Assembly: GCA_035910535.1 (NCBI GenBank)
Contig: JAMHXF010000098.1
Coordinates: forward strand, 71,060 to 135,059
Source: Archangium_A sp035910535
GTDB lineage: Bacteria > Myxococcota > Myxococcia > Myxococcales > Myxococcaceae
Reading direction: 5' to 3'
Length of the DNA: 64,000 bases
Shown piece by piece: positions 42,119 to 50,452 of this stretch. The notes below the pieces were generated by a model. The model had not been told where the DNA came from. It saw only the letters and a list, made by a program, of their open reading frames with translations, and searched no databases. Made by a program: the position numbers and the translations under genes. Each line of letters starts with the position of its first letter. Within the stretch, counting starts at the first letter, position 1.

Positions 42119-42676
42119 TCAGAACTCCAGGTTCGTCTGGTTGATGTTCGTGTTGTAGAACGCGCTGAAGCGCTCCACGACGCGGCCGCCGCCCATTTCG
42201 CGCCAGCCCACGTTGATGCCGATGTACGTCACGTCGGCCTGCGCCGGGTCGGTGTAGATGGCGAGCACGCGCTTGAAGATTTGCCCGTCGGCCTCTGTGT
42301 ACGCAGGCGTGAGCTTGTTGAAGTCAGGCAGCAGCGCGACGGTGTCGAAGTCGATGTAGCAGACGGTGAGCGCGGCCATGTTGGCCGGCACGCCCGTGAA
42401 GTCGCCACGAAACTTGTCGAGCGTCGAGGGGTAGCCCGCCGTGCAGTGCGCCGCCGTGAAGAGGCCGCCCGGGCCGAAGAGCCGCTCGCGGCCCACCAGC
42501 TCGAGAGAAGACGCGAGCTCGGCGGCCATGAACGTGGCGCGCGTGCGGCGGTTGGCCATCGAGTTCTGCGACGACGCGACCAGAATGCCCTGAAACACAC
42601 CCACCAACCCCGTCAGCAGAATGACGGTGGAGATGAGCCCTTCAATCAGCGTCACGCCTCGAGCGCGTCGTCGCAT
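42119..42676 (-). CDS. pilV: minor pilin PilV
   Basis: 185 aa. Leader MRRRARG^VTLIEGLISTVI carries Glu5, followed by a hydrophobic helix and a small beta domain with a Cys pair (AHCTAGY, LTVCYIDF). Order fimT-pilV-pilW-pilX-pilY1 is the standard minor-pilin operon. It overlaps no neighbour; gaps are 3 bp. Confidence 0.87.
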   Translation of the reverse strand: MRRRARGVTLIEGLISTVILLTGLVGVFQGILVASSQNSMANRRTRATFMAAELASSLELVGRERLFGPGGLFTAAHCTAGYPSTLDKFRGDFTGVPANMAALTVCYIDFDTVALLPDFNKLTPAYTEADGQIFKRVLAIYTDPAQADVTYIGINVGWREMGGGRVVERFSAFYNTNINQTNLEF

Positions 42677-42679
42677 ACG

Positions 42680-43390
42680 TCACCTCACAGAAGCGATGAG
42701 CCCCGTCGCGCGGACGAAGCCGATGAGAAACTGATTCGAGGGGTTGCTGACGCCCTGCAACGCGAACCCGCCGACACGAATCGGCTGCATGACGCCCGCC
42801 GCGTCGAAGAAGAGCGCCTGCCCGTCGGAGAACACCGTCGCGCCGCGCTCGCCGTCGCAGAAGCTGCAACCCGCAGCGCTGGCCGGCGTGTCGAGCGCCT
42901 TGAACGGCACGCCGTATTCCTTCGAGAGCTCCTTGCCGAAGCGCACGTTCGCCTTGGGGTAGTCATCGAGGAAGATGGCCTGCAGGAAGCGGTCTCGCTC
43001 CGTCGGCGCAGAGCGCACGTCGACCGGGGGGTTGAAGTTCAGCCAGCTGCACTCGCTCGAGCCGTTGCACGAGCCCGACCCCGTCATGAAGTCACCGTCA
43101 GAGTCTTCGTAGAAGAAGATGGCGCCCGGCCCGCCGGTCGTCGTGCCCGTCGTCAGGCCCGTCTTTCGGTACGTCGGGTACACGATGGCGTAGACGTCGG
43201 TGCCTCGCTGCGTCGAGCGCGACCGCATCGCCTGCAGCGTGCTGTAGATGTCGTTGGCGGCGTTCTGCGTGGCGTTCTTCGCGCCCAGCTGAATGAACGT
43301 CGAGACCGACATCGCGCTGACGATGCCGATGATGGCGACCACCACCATCATCTCGAGGAGCGTGAAACCTCTGCGCATTCGGGGACCCAT
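42680..43390 (-). CDS. GspH/FimT-type minor pilin (first gene of pilus-tip operon)
   Basis: 236 aa from ATG 43390 (AAGGGG eight bases upstream); other possible starts are ATG 43378 and ATG 43441 with GGGGAGGG. The prepilin motif RRG^FTLLEMMVVVAIIGIVSA has Glu5. A globular domain with several Cys (CNGSSECSW, CSFCDGERG) follows. GspH/FimU pilins sit at the top of the pilus under the tip complex. The ~140 bp upstream hold the operon promoter; I found no confident sigma54 site (see rejected). Confidence 0.85.
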   Translation of the reverse strand: MGPRMRRGFTLLEMMVVVAIIGIVSAMSVSTFIQLGAKNATQNAANDIYSTLQAMRSRSTQRGTDVYAIVYPTYRKTGLTTGTTTGGPGAIFFYEDSDGDFMTGSGSCNGSSECSWLNFNPPVDVRSAPTERDRFLQAIFLDDYPKANVRFGKELSKEYGVPFKALDTPASAAGCSFCDGERGATVFSDGQALFFDAAGVMQPIRVGGFALQGVSNPSNQFLIGFVRATGLIASVR

Positions 43391-43533
43391 GGGTTGCACC
43401 CCTTCAGCAAGCTCCGTGCTCAGCGGAACCTGCTGATCCATGGACCCTCCCCGACCGTCTGGGCTCTGCAACCCTGTAACTTTTGCGGAGCTTCACCTGG
43501 CACAGGCTGCGGAGTCGGCAGCGTGCCTACACG

Positions 43534-44034
43534 TCAGTCGGTGACGCGAATCGGCTCGGCGAGCTTGAGGATTTCGCAGTCGACGGGCGTGCCGTCTTCC
43601 CACACCAGCATCGCGAACTCGCCGGGCGCGTCGAGGGCCACCATGGGGTGGTGCCAGATGCCGGGCGCGTACGCGACGCCCTGCCCCGGTGCGCAGCTGA
43701 AGGCGCGCAGCTGGGTGACGTCGGGCGAGCCGTCGGGGAGGTTCGGCGCCACGCAGACGAGGTAGCGGCTGACGACCATGGGGATGAAGACCTGCGTGCT
43801 GCAGGCGTGGCGCTCGAGCAGCACCACGTCGAGCGGCAACGTGCGCGGCGTCGAGCGGAAGACGACGAGGTTCGGCTGGGCCGGTGGCCGGGTGCTGATC
43901 AGCTCGGCGCAGTGGTCGAAGCGCACGGCGGTGCCCTGGTTGGCGGCGATGCCGGTGGTGAGCCCGGCAGAGACGACACGGCCGAACGGGGCGAAGGCTT
44001 CGGCGGTCAACGGCACGACGGGCAGCGTGTTCAT
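43534..44034 (-). CDS. allA: ureidoglycolate lyase (AllA)
   Basis: 166 aa. AllA releases urea and glyoxylate from ureidoglycolate in purine-base catabolism. Matching segments: PLTAEAFAPFGRVVSAG at the start, NQGTAVRFDH, LERHACSTQVFIPM, AFSCAPGQGVAYAPGIWHHP and a C-terminal acidic strand. Length is normal. No other allantoin-pathway gene is near, so it stands alone. Confidence 0.88.
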   Translation of the reverse strand: MNTLPVVPLTAEAFAPFGRVVSAGLTTGIAANQGTAVRFDHCAELISTRPPAQPNLVVFRSTPRTLPLDVVLLERHACSTQVFIPMVVSRYLVCVAPNLPDGSPDVTQLRAFSCAPGQGVAYAPGIWHHPMVALDAPGEFAMLVWEDGTPVDCEILKLAEPIRVTD

Positions 44035-44064
44035 GAGGCGCGACGCTTAGTACGTCTGCGGGCG

Positions 44065-44403
44065 ATGAAGACGCTCCGCCTCGACGTGAACGGGCCGCTG
44101 ATTGCGACGCCGGCCGATGCCTCGACGCTCATCGGCGCGACGTGGGGTCAGGAAATCGACCTCATCGTGGTGCCCGTGCAACGCCTGCATGCAGACTTCT
44201 TCAAGCTGTCCACCGGCCTCGCCGGAGCGCTGCTGCAGAAACTGGTGAACCACCAGCTGCAGTTGGCGGTGCTCGGTGACGTCTCGACGTACGTCGCGGC
44301 GAGTGACGCGTTCCGCGACTTCGTGCGCGAGGCGAACCGCGGGCGACAGACGTGGTTCGTCGCCGACGAGGCGGAGCTCAACGCGAAGCTGGGCGCTGCT
44401 TGA
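44065..44403 (+). CDS. DUF4180 family protein
   Basis: 112 aa. The signature FFKLSTGLAGALLQKLVNHQ, then LAVLGDVSTYVAASDAFRDF and VREANRG matches DUF4180 (conserved G-D-F/V-S and E-x-N-R-G). Cytoplasmic, normal length, GTG/ATG region with weak RBS. Divergent from allA by 30 bp; its 3-prime end overlaps a small convergent membrane ORF by 26 bp. No function established. Confidence 0.85.
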   Translation: MKTLRLDVNGPLIATPADASTLIGATWGQEIDLIVVPVQRLHADFFKLSTGLAGALLQKLVNHQLQLAVLGDVSTYVAASDAFRDFVREANRGRQTWFVADEAELNAKLGAA

Positions 44404-44527
44404 CAGGCTGCGAGGTGGGCGCTGAGCGGCTCTTCGGCTCGAAGAGGCTCGCGAACAACCGCCCCACCGGCACAGGAATGATGACCAACAACACGATGAC
44501 CAGGCCCTGCGCGAGACGTTTGAACAT
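44378..44527 (-). CDS. small membrane protein (49 aa)
   Basis: MFKRLAQGLVIVLLVIIPVP gives a basic start and one membrane helix, followed by a short polar tail. It overlaps the 3-prime end of the DUF4180 gene by 26 bp in the opposite direction. Codon pattern is compatible with coding but the frame is short; no family recognised. Confidence 0.4.
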   Translation of the reverse strand: MFKRLAQGLVIVLLVIIPVPVGRLFASLFEPKSRSAPTSQPVKQRPASR

Positions 44528-44617
44528 GGGTTCGACCGCACCAATGAAGGCGTGAAAATGACGCGCCCGCGCTGCGTCACAGCGGGGCACCTGACGCTCA
44601 AGCGGGGTGGGGGCTGA

Positions 44618-44869
44618 TCAGAGAACCAACGCGCGGTGCCGCAGAAACAGGCGCTCGGCAACCGACGTGCGCGACTGCAACCCGACGGCCTTGACGACGG
44701 GCGTCGAGACGAACTGTGGCGCTGCGAGCTCACGCGCTTCGACCTCGAGCCGCGCAGGTCGCGCGACGCCCTGCACCACGTCAGCGCGCCGCACCGCCGC
44801 CGTGGGCACGACGAAGCCCATCGCCACGAGCAGCGCGAGGGCCAGCCGGCTCAACACAGACGCGTTCAC
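44618..44869 (-). CDS. small secreted protein (83 aa)
   Basis: GTG start, 5 bp after the hydrolase stop. MNASVLSRLALALLVAMGFV and VPTAA form a signal peptide or anchor. The mature part (~60 residues) has no Cys or motif. Probably translated with the hydrolase gene. Function unknown. Confidence 0.5.
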   Translation of the reverse strand: MNASVLSRLALALLVAMGFVVPTAAVRRADVVQGVARPARLEVEARELAAPQFVSTPVVKAVGLQSRTSVAERLFLRHRALVL

Positions 44870-44874
44870 GCGCC

Positions 44875-45816
44875 CTACTTAACCAGCCAACGCGTCAACG
44901 CCACCACGGTCGCCTCGGGGTCTTCTTCGTGCGGCACGTGCCCGAGCCCGTCGAACACCACCAGCTCACTGACCGGCAGGTCGGCGTCGAAGCGGCGCCC
45001 GTTCTCGAGCGGAATCAGCTCGTCTTTCCCTCCCCACAGAATCAGCGTGGGCGTCTTCAGCGACGTCAGGCGCGACGTGTCTCCGAAGACCGGCACCTGC
45101 TCGAAGCGGCGCGCGAGGGCCACGCGGTTGCCTTCACGCAACGTCAGCTCGAAGTAGCGGTCGACCATGTCCGACGTCACCAGCGACGGGTCGGCGAACA
45201 CGTTGCGCACGCTCTTCTCGATGAGGCTCCGGGGCAACAACACCTCGGCCAGCCTTCGAAGGCCCGGCGTGCGCGCGATGCGAAACCCGAGCGGCACCGA
45301 CTTCGACTGCAGCGGGTACCCGGCCGCGTCGATGAGCACCAGCCGCGAAACCTGCTCGGGGTGCGCGAGCGCGAACTCCCAAGCGATGCGACCACCGTAC
45401 GAATTGCCGACCAGCACACAGCGCGCGATGCCCAGCTTGCCCAGCAACGCGCGCAGCACCGACAACGTGTGCGCGATGCTGACGTCGCCGTTCGCCGCGG
45501 GCCCGGTCAGCCCGAAGCCCGGCAGGTCGAACGTCACCACGCGCCGCGTACCCGACAAGCGCGCGACCCAGCTCTCCCACGTGTGCAGGCTCGCCGACGT
45601 GCCGTGCAACAACACCAGCGGCTCCGGGTCTTCACGCGGGCCGACGTCGCGCACGTGCACCGAGAGCCCGTCGAGGTCGATGAACTGCGACGGCGGTTTC
45701 GCCCAGCGCTCTTTGAGCGATGACACCGGCCGGTCGGGCTCCCACGCCGCCGCGATGGCGCCGATGAGCGCGAGTACTGCGACCACGACACCGATTCGCA
45801 ACACGCGGCGGAACAT
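44875..45816 (-). CDS. alpha/beta-hydrolase (membrane-anchored)
   Basis: 313 aa. An N-terminal membrane helix (RIGVVVAVLALIGAIAAAW) is followed by a complete hydrolase core: oxyanion segment LLHGTSASLHTW, nucleophile GNSYGG (Ser near 138), acid GGKDELIP (~265), base GLGHVPHEE (~292). The sequence lies in the esterase/haloalkane-dehalogenase-like branch. Substrate unknown; catalytic triad is intact. Confidence 0.88.
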   Translation of the reverse strand: MFRRVLRIGVVVAVLALIGAIAAAWEPDRPVSSLKERWAKPPSQFIDLDGLSVHVRDVGPREDPEPLVLLHGTSASLHTWESWVARLSGTRRVVTFDLPGFGLTGPAANGDVSIAHTLSVLRALLGKLGIARCVLVGNSYGGRIAWEFALAHPEQVSRLVLIDAAGYPLQSKSVPLGFRIARTPGLRRLAEVLLPRSLIEKSVRNVFADPSLVTSDMVDRYFELTLREGNRVALARRFEQVPVFGDTSRLTSLKTPTLILWGGKDELIPLENGRRFDADLPVSELVVFDGLGHVPHEEDPEATVVALTRWLVK

Positions 45817-45857
45817 GCCGGCCGCACCATAGCCGCGCGGTGTTAGGAGCGTGACGC

Positions 45858-46157
45858 ATGAGCCAGCGAGTTCCCCTGACCGAGGCGCAGGTGCAGGACT
45901 TTCTCTCGTCGCACCCCGGCTGGGCTGTCGAGGCGAACATGTTGGTGCGCACCTTCGAAGCGCGCACGTTCCTCGAGGGCATTTCGTACGTGAGCAAGGT
46001 CTCGCAGCTCGCCGAGGCTGCGGACCACCACCCCGACATCGACATTCGCTGGCGCAAGGTGACGCTGCGCTTCATCACCCACGATGCGGGCAACCGAATC
46101 ACCGAGCTCGACACGCGCCTCGCCGGTGAGTGCTCGCTCATTTTTTCGGCGATCTGA
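45858..46157 (+). CDS. phhB: pterin-4a-carbinolamine dehydratase
   Basis: 99 aa, SD AGGAG in front of the ATG. Dehydrates 4a-hydroxytetrahydropterin in recycling of the pterin cofactor. The active-site motif HHPD (57-60) with D-I-R-W-R-K after it, and His75 in RFITHDAG, are in place; length is usual. No phenylalanine hydroxylase gene is linked; 3 bp to the thioesterase gene. Confidence 0.9.
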   Translation: MSQRVPLTEAQVQDFLSSHPGWAVEANMLVRTFEARTFLEGISYVSKVSQLAEAADHHPDIDIRWRKVTLRFITHDAGNRITELDTRLAGECSLIFSAI

Positions 46158-46160
46158 AAC

Positions 46161-46931
46161 ATGCGCACGTTCCCCGAAGAGACCTCGCCCTTCCCCGTGA
46201 TTCTGGGGCGTAACGCGTTCGGCCCGCGCCTGGTGCCGCACGCCGGTGACGTGTGGCGGGCGATGCAGGACGTGGTGGTCGACCAGTCGAGCTCCGTCGG
46301 GTGGACCCCCGAGCGCTACGTCGAAGAGAACACCATGTTCGTGGTGCGCACCATGACGGTGCGACACGTGCGCGAGGTGCGCATCGAAGAGCCGCTGCAG
46401 GGCCGCACGTGGCCGTCACGCGAGCGGCGGCAGATGTTGTTCACCCGGCAGGTCCGGTTGTTCAACGGCGAGGAGCTCATCGCCGGTGCCACGCAAGAAT
46501 GGGCCTACCTCACGCGCGACCTGCAGCCCACGCGCGCCGGCAAGGGCATCTACGCGGCGTTCCACATCAACGAAGGGTTCCCCGACGTCGAGCTGCCGTC
46601 CTTCATCGCGGTCGAAGGCAAACCGACGAACGTGTTCGACTTCACCGTCTGGCACGCGTGGATGGACCCCCACGGCCACGCGAACCACGCGGCCTACGTC
46701 GACTACTGCGACGAGGGCATCGCGCGCGTGGTTGCAGCCGAGGGTGGCGACCCGCAGCAGCTCAAGCCGGTGGCCGAGACGGTGCACTTCCGCGCGGCGA
46801 TTGGTGCGGGCGAGCTGATTACCGTCGAGACGGTGGAGGCCGGTCACGCGAGCGGCGCGCGCGTCTTCAAGCACCGCATTCTGTCGGGCGACAAAGTGTG
46901 CGCGACGGCCGTCGTGCTGCGCGCCGTCTGA
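46161..46931 (+). CDS. acyl-ACP thioesterase-like double hotdog protein
   Basis: 256 aa, two hotdog-like halves. The first (PFPVILGRNAFGPRLVPHAG, VVVDQSSSVGW, VGWTPERYVEENTMFVVRTM, GRTWPSRERRQML) and the second (VFDFTVWHAWMDPHGHANHAAYVDY) match the two-domain acyl-ACP thioesterase layout. The Asn/His/Cys-type segment (H-x-N-H-A-x-Y-x-D-Y) in the second half is the likely catalytic site. Chain length cannot be read. It follows phhB by 3 bp. Confidence 0.8.
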   Translation: MRTFPEETSPFPVILGRNAFGPRLVPHAGDVWRAMQDVVVDQSSSVGWTPERYVEENTMFVVRTMTVRHVREVRIEEPLQGRTWPSRERRQMLFTRQVRLFNGEELIAGATQEWAYLTRDLQPTRAGKGIYAAFHINEGFPDVELPSFIAVEGKPTNVFDFTVWHAWMDPHGHANHAAYVDYCDEGIARVVAAEGGDPQQLKPVAETVHFRAAIGAGELITVETVEAGHASGARVFKHRILSGDKVCATAVVLRAV

Positions 46932-48200
46932 TCAACCCAGCTTGCGGCGGTGGGCTTCGCGCGCCAGCGCTTCGCGATGCTGCGGAGCGGCCACGTTGAG
47001 CAACTGCTGCACACGGTGCCGCAACGAGTGGGCGTACAGGTCGGCCACGCCGTGCTCCGTCACCACGTAGCGCACGTGCGCGCGGGAGGTGACGACGCCC
47101 GCCCCCGCCTTGAGCGCCGAGACGATGCGGCTCTCGCCCTTCGAGGTGGTGGACGGCAACGCGATGATGGCCTTGCCGCCGGGCGACAACGTCGCGCCAC
47201 GAATGAAGTCCATCTGCCCGCCGACACCCGAGAAGATGCGCTCACCTATCGAATCGGCGACGACCTGCCCCGTGAAGTCGACCTCGATGGCCGAGTTGAT
47301 GGCCGTCATCTTCGGCTGCTGCCGAATGACCGAGGTGTCATTCACGTAGCCGCAGTCACGCAGCTCGACCGACGGGTTGTCGTGCACGAAGGCGTACAGC
47401 GCCGGTGAGCCGTTGACGAAGCTGGCGACGGTGCGCCCGCGCTGCAGCACCTTCTTCTCGTTCGTCACCACGCCGGCGTGAATCAACGGCAACACGCCGT
47501 CGCTGAACATCTCGGTGTGAATGCCCAGCGCGCGATGACCGTGCAGCTCTTTGAGCACCGCGTCGGGAATCGCGCCGATGCCCATCTGCAACGTCGCGCC
47601 GTTCTCGACCAGCGCCGCGATGCGACGGCCGATGGCGGTCTGCACGTCGTCTGGCTCGGCGGCGCCGTGGCCGAACAGCGGCGCGTCGACGCTCACCAGC
47701 GCCGCGAAGCGCGAGACATGCACGCCCGCGTCGCCCAGCGTGCGCGGCATGCGCGGGTTCACCTGCGCGATGACCAACCGCGCGGTCTGCACGGCCGCCA
47801 ACGTCGCGTCGACCGAGACGCCGAGGCTCACGTAGCCATGCGCGTCGGGCGGGCTGACGTGCACCAGCGCCGCGTCGAGCGGCAGCACGCCTTCACGAAA
47901 CAGCCGCGGAATCTCCGAGAGAAAAATCGGCGTGTAGTCGGCGCGGCCTTCGCTCACCGCCGCGCGCAGGTTCGAGCCCACGAAGAACGCGTTGGGCCGA
48001 AACGACTTCGCGTACTCGGGCCGCGCGAACGGCGCGTCACCTTCGAGGTGCAGGTGCACCGTCTCGACGTTCTCCAGCTCGCTGGCGCGCGCCGTCATCG
48101 CCTCGAGCAACACCTGCGGCGTCGCCGCCTGCCCCTGCACGTACACCCGCATGCCACTGAGAATCAGCTTCACCGCCTCGGCGGCGCTCACGTACGTCAT
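46932..48200 (-). CDS. acetyl-CoA hydrolase / CoA-transferase (4-hydroxybutyrate type)
   Basis: 422 aa from ATG 48200, overlapping the EVE gene stop as ATGA. The class I CoA-transferase core is visible: LGVSVDATLAAVQTARLVIAQVNPRMP, then GIHTEMFSDGVLPLI, where the Glu near 230 is the expected CoA-thioester nucleophile, and RIFSGVGGQMDFIRGA and VTEHGVADLYAHSL in the C-terminal domain. It transfers CoA between acetate-like acids (for example 4-hydroxybutyrate or butyrate) or hydrolyses acetyl-CoA. The two cannot be distinguished here. An upstream in-frame extension to 48593 was dropped. Confidence 0.88.
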   Translation of the reverse strand: MTYVSAAEAVKLILSGMRVYVQGQAATPQVLLEAMTARASELENVETVHLHLEGDAPFARPEYAKSFRPNAFFVGSNLRAAVSEGRADYTPIFLSEIPRLFREGVLPLDAALVHVSPPDAHGYVSLGVSVDATLAAVQTARLVIAQVNPRMPRTLGDAGVHVSRFAALVSVDAPLFGHGAAEPDDVQTAIGRRIAALVENGATLQMGIGAIPDAVLKELHGHRALGIHTEMFSDGVLPLIHAGVVTNEKKVLQRGRTVASFVNGSPALYAFVHDNPSVELRDCGYVNDTSVIRQQPKMTAINSAIEVDFTGQVVADSIGERIFSGVGGQMDFIRGATLSPGGKAIIALPSTTSKGESRIVSALKAGAGVVTSRAHVRYVVTEHGVADLYAHSLRHRVQQLLNVAAPQHREALAREAHRRKLG

Positions 48201-48673
48201 GGCTTCGTCTTCGCTCCGGCGAGCTTGAGCACGCGCGCGAAGTGCTCTGGCGAGACGGGCTGCACCGACAGGCGCTGGCCCTTCTGCAGCAGCGCCATGC
48301 CCGCAAGCGACGCGTCGGCCTTGAGCACCTCCAATGGAATGAACTTCGCGAACTTCTCGACGAAGGCGAGCTGCGCCATCACCCAGCGCGGGGCGGCGCG
48401 GTCGCTGGTGTCGTCGTAGTAGTCGCTCTTCTTGTCGAACTGCGTCGGGTCGGGCACCGGCTTGCCATGCACCTTCGCGAGGCCCGCGATGCCGGGCGGC
48501 TCGGCGTTCGAGTGGTAGTAGATGACGAGGTCGCCCTCCTGCATCTGGTCGCGCATGAAGTTCCGCGCGGTGAAGTTGCGCACGCCGGTCCACCCGGTGT
48601 GGCCGTCCTTCTTCAAGGCATCAATCGAATAGACGTCGGGTTCGCTCTTCACCAACCAGGTGCGCTTCGTCAT
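48197..48673 (-). CDS. EVE domain protein
   Basis: 158 aa from ATG 48673. The start MTKRTWLVKSEPDVYSIDAL, GWTGVRNFTARNFM, GDLVIYYHSNAEPPGIAGLA and DPRWVM-like (APRWVMAQL) are the EVE fold, a PUA-like domain that reads modified bases. Complete at ~150 aa. It overlaps the CoA-transferase start (ATGA). EVE proteins are often found with restriction or modified-base defence systems, but none is here. Confidence 0.9.
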   Translation of the reverse strand: MTKRTWLVKSEPDVYSIDALKKDGHTGWTGVRNFTARNFMRDQMQEGDLVIYYHSNAEPPGIAGLAKVHGKPVPDPTQFDKKSDYYDDTSDRAAPRWVMAQLAFVEKFAKFIPLEVLKADASLAGMALLQKGQRLSVQPVSPEHFARVLKLAGAKTKP

Positions 48674-48709
48674 GAGCGCGCTGCTTACCAGCGGTCTACG
48701 TTCGCGCGC

Positions 48710-49216
48710 ATGACCAAGCTCTTGCGTGGCGCGCTGCTCGTGACCTTCATGTCGTGCGGTGGCGGCTCGAGCACGCCGTGCTCCCTGACGTGGGAAGGCG
48801 AGCTGACGGGCATGGGTGATTGCAGCAACACCGCAGGAGAGCTGCTGCTGGCCACCGGCAACGCGCCGCGCTCGCTCAACTGGCAAGTCGCCAGCGACAA
48901 CACGACGCACGAGGTGAACTTTCTGTACCAGGTGCCCAACCCGCCCGGCGATGCGTACGAAGGCGGCACCAGTGAAGTGCAGTTCTGTCAGGTCTCGCTC
49001 ACGCCGAAGGCCGACGGTTCGCCCATGTACTCCGCGTTCTCACGCCCCTCGACGACGGGCACCGCACCGCGCGGGAGCTGCCGTATTTCTTTCACGTCGA
49101 AGACCGACGACAGCAGCGCGACGACGACGCGCTACACGGTGCATGGCATCGCAAACGCGACGCTGGCCGCAGTGAATGACGAAGCGAAGACGGTGACGCT
49201 CACCGTGACGTTCTGA
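48710..49216 (+). CDS. secreted lipoprotein of unknown function
   Basis: 168 aa from ATG 48710, divergent from the EVE gene. MTKLLRGALLVTFMSCGGGS is a lipoprotein signal (FMSC). The mature part is beta-rich, with four Cys that could pair (PCSLTWEG, GDCSNT, FCQVS, GSCRISF). No family recognised. It lies 5 bp before the exporter gene. Confidence 0.6.
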   Translation: MTKLLRGALLVTFMSCGGGSSTPCSLTWEGELTGMGDCSNTAGELLLATGNAPRSLNWQVASDNTTHEVNFLYQVPNPPGDAYEGGTSEVQFCQVSLTPKADGSPMYSAFSRPSTTGTAPRGSCRISFTSKTDDSSATTTRYTVHGIANATLAAVNDEAKTVTLTVTF

Positions 49217-49221
49217 AAGTC

Positions 49222-50451
49222 ATGCCGCGCTCTGATGATTTGAGCCCGCAGTTGTTGCTCGACTACCTCGTCGAGCTCGGCACGGCGCTCATGTCGGCCG
49301 GGTGCCCCACGCACCGCCTCGAAGAGCTGCTCACCACGTTGGCCGGTCGCGAAGGTCACTTCGCCGACGTGTTCGCGGTGCCTACGGGCCTCTTCATTTC
49401 TCTGCGCACGCCGCAGGGGCAGGCCTCGTTGACGGCCATGGTGCGCGTCACCGAGTGGGCCAACGACCTCGAGCGCCTCGCCGAGCTCGACGAGCTGATG
49501 AATGAGGTCGCCGACGGCGAGCTCGACATTCCCACCGCGCGGCTGCGCATTCGTGAGGTGCTCAAGAAGCCGCCCGCGTGGTCGACGGCGTGGCAGCTGT
49601 TCGCGTCGGTCGCCTCGAGCGCCGGGGCCGCGGTGACCTTCGGAGGCGACCTCATCGACGCGGCGTTGGCCGGCGCCGGAGCGCTGTCGTTGCGCGCGTT
49701 GATGCTGACGCTGTCGCAGTCGCCGGGCGTGCGCGTGCTCGAGAACTTCATCGGTGGGCTCGTCGCCGCGTTGACCGCGTGGCTCGCGACGATGGTGTGG
49801 CCCGGCCACAGCCGCGAGGTGCTGGTGCTGGCCATCATCATTCAGCTGTTGCCGGGGCTCACGCTGACGACGGGCCTCTCGGAGCTGACGTACCGCAACC
49901 TGGTGGCCGGCACCGCGCGCGTCATGCACGCCGGCATCACGTTGCTCTCGCTGGTGTTCGGCATCGCGCTCGTCGTGTCCTTCGAGAAGGCGCTGGGGCT
50001 TCAGGGCACACCGAGCGTGGCGCGCGACGCGGCGCCGTTCGCGATTCAAGTCGTGGCGCTGCTCTTCGCGGCCTTCGGCTTCGGCGTGATGATGGGCCTG
50101 CCGCGGCGACGGCTGGTGGTTGCGTTCGCGTCGGGGGTGTTGGTCTTCATCGTGACGGCGCTGACGAGGCCGCTGCCGGTGGCGCACGCCGTCTTCTTGA
50201 ATGCGCTGGCGCTGGGCGTCGGCGGCAACCTGTTCGCGCGCGTCACGTCGCGACCGGCGCAGCTCTTTCACATGCCCGGCATGTTGCTGCTGGTGCCCGG
50301 CGCGTTGTCGTTTCGCAGCCTCGACACGTTGCTCGCGGGAGACGCGGTGGTGGGCATCAGCGGCCTGGCAGACGTGACGCTGGTGGCCGTGGCGCTGGTG
50401 ATGGGTTTGCTGGTGGCGAACGTGGTGTTGCCCGCGCGCAAGGTGCTGTGA
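49222..50451 (+). CDS. threonine/serine exporter family protein (ThrE type)
   Basis: 409 aa. The soluble N-terminal ~125 residues include SAGCPTHRLEELLTTLA and LFISLRTPQG, matching the ThrE N-terminal domain. The rest has about ten membrane helices with RVLENFIGGLVAALTAWLA, LLPGLTLTTGLSELTYRNLV and the C-terminal FNAL-like LFHMPGMLLLVPGAL. It would export threonine or serine with proton coupling. It follows the small lipoprotein by 5 bp; convergent with the DUF4124 gene. Confidence 0.9.
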   Translation: MPRSDDLSPQLLLDYLVELGTALMSAGCPTHRLEELLTTLAGREGHFADVFAVPTGLFISLRTPQGQASLTAMVRVTEWANDLERLAELDELMNEVADGELDIPTARLRIREVLKKPPAWSTAWQLFASVASSAGAAVTFGGDLIDAALAGAGALSLRALMLTLSQSPGVRVLENFIGGLVAALTAWLATMVWPGHSREVLVLAIIIQLLPGLTLTTGLSELTYRNLVAGTARVMHAGITLLSLVFGIALVVSFEKALGLQGTPSVARDAAPFAIQVVALLFAAFGFGVMMGLPRRRLVVAFASGVLVFIVTALTRPLPVAHAVFLNALALGVGGNLFARVTSRPAQLFHMPGMLLLVPGALSFRSLDTLLAGDAVVGISGLADVTLVAVALVMGLLVANVVLPARKVL

Positions 50452-50452
50452 G

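Noticed and set aside
43400..43533. Possible sigma54 promoter upstream of the pilin operon
   Set aside because: TGGCAC...GC and GGTGAAGCTCCGC-like strings occur, but the GG-to-GC spacing is 8 or 9 bp, not the required 10, and the best one is on the wrong strand for the operon.
40991..43765. 924-aa open frame on the plus strand across pilW, pilV and the GspH-type gene
   Set aside because: It crosses three clear minus-strand genes and has no domain. Low-complexity Arg/Glu/Val composition marks it as a GC shadow.
46932..48593. Longer CoA-transferase frame up to 48593
   Set aside because: The upstream 130 residues overlap the EVE gene in another frame and are low complexity. The ATG at 48200 in an ATGA overlap gives the proper family start.
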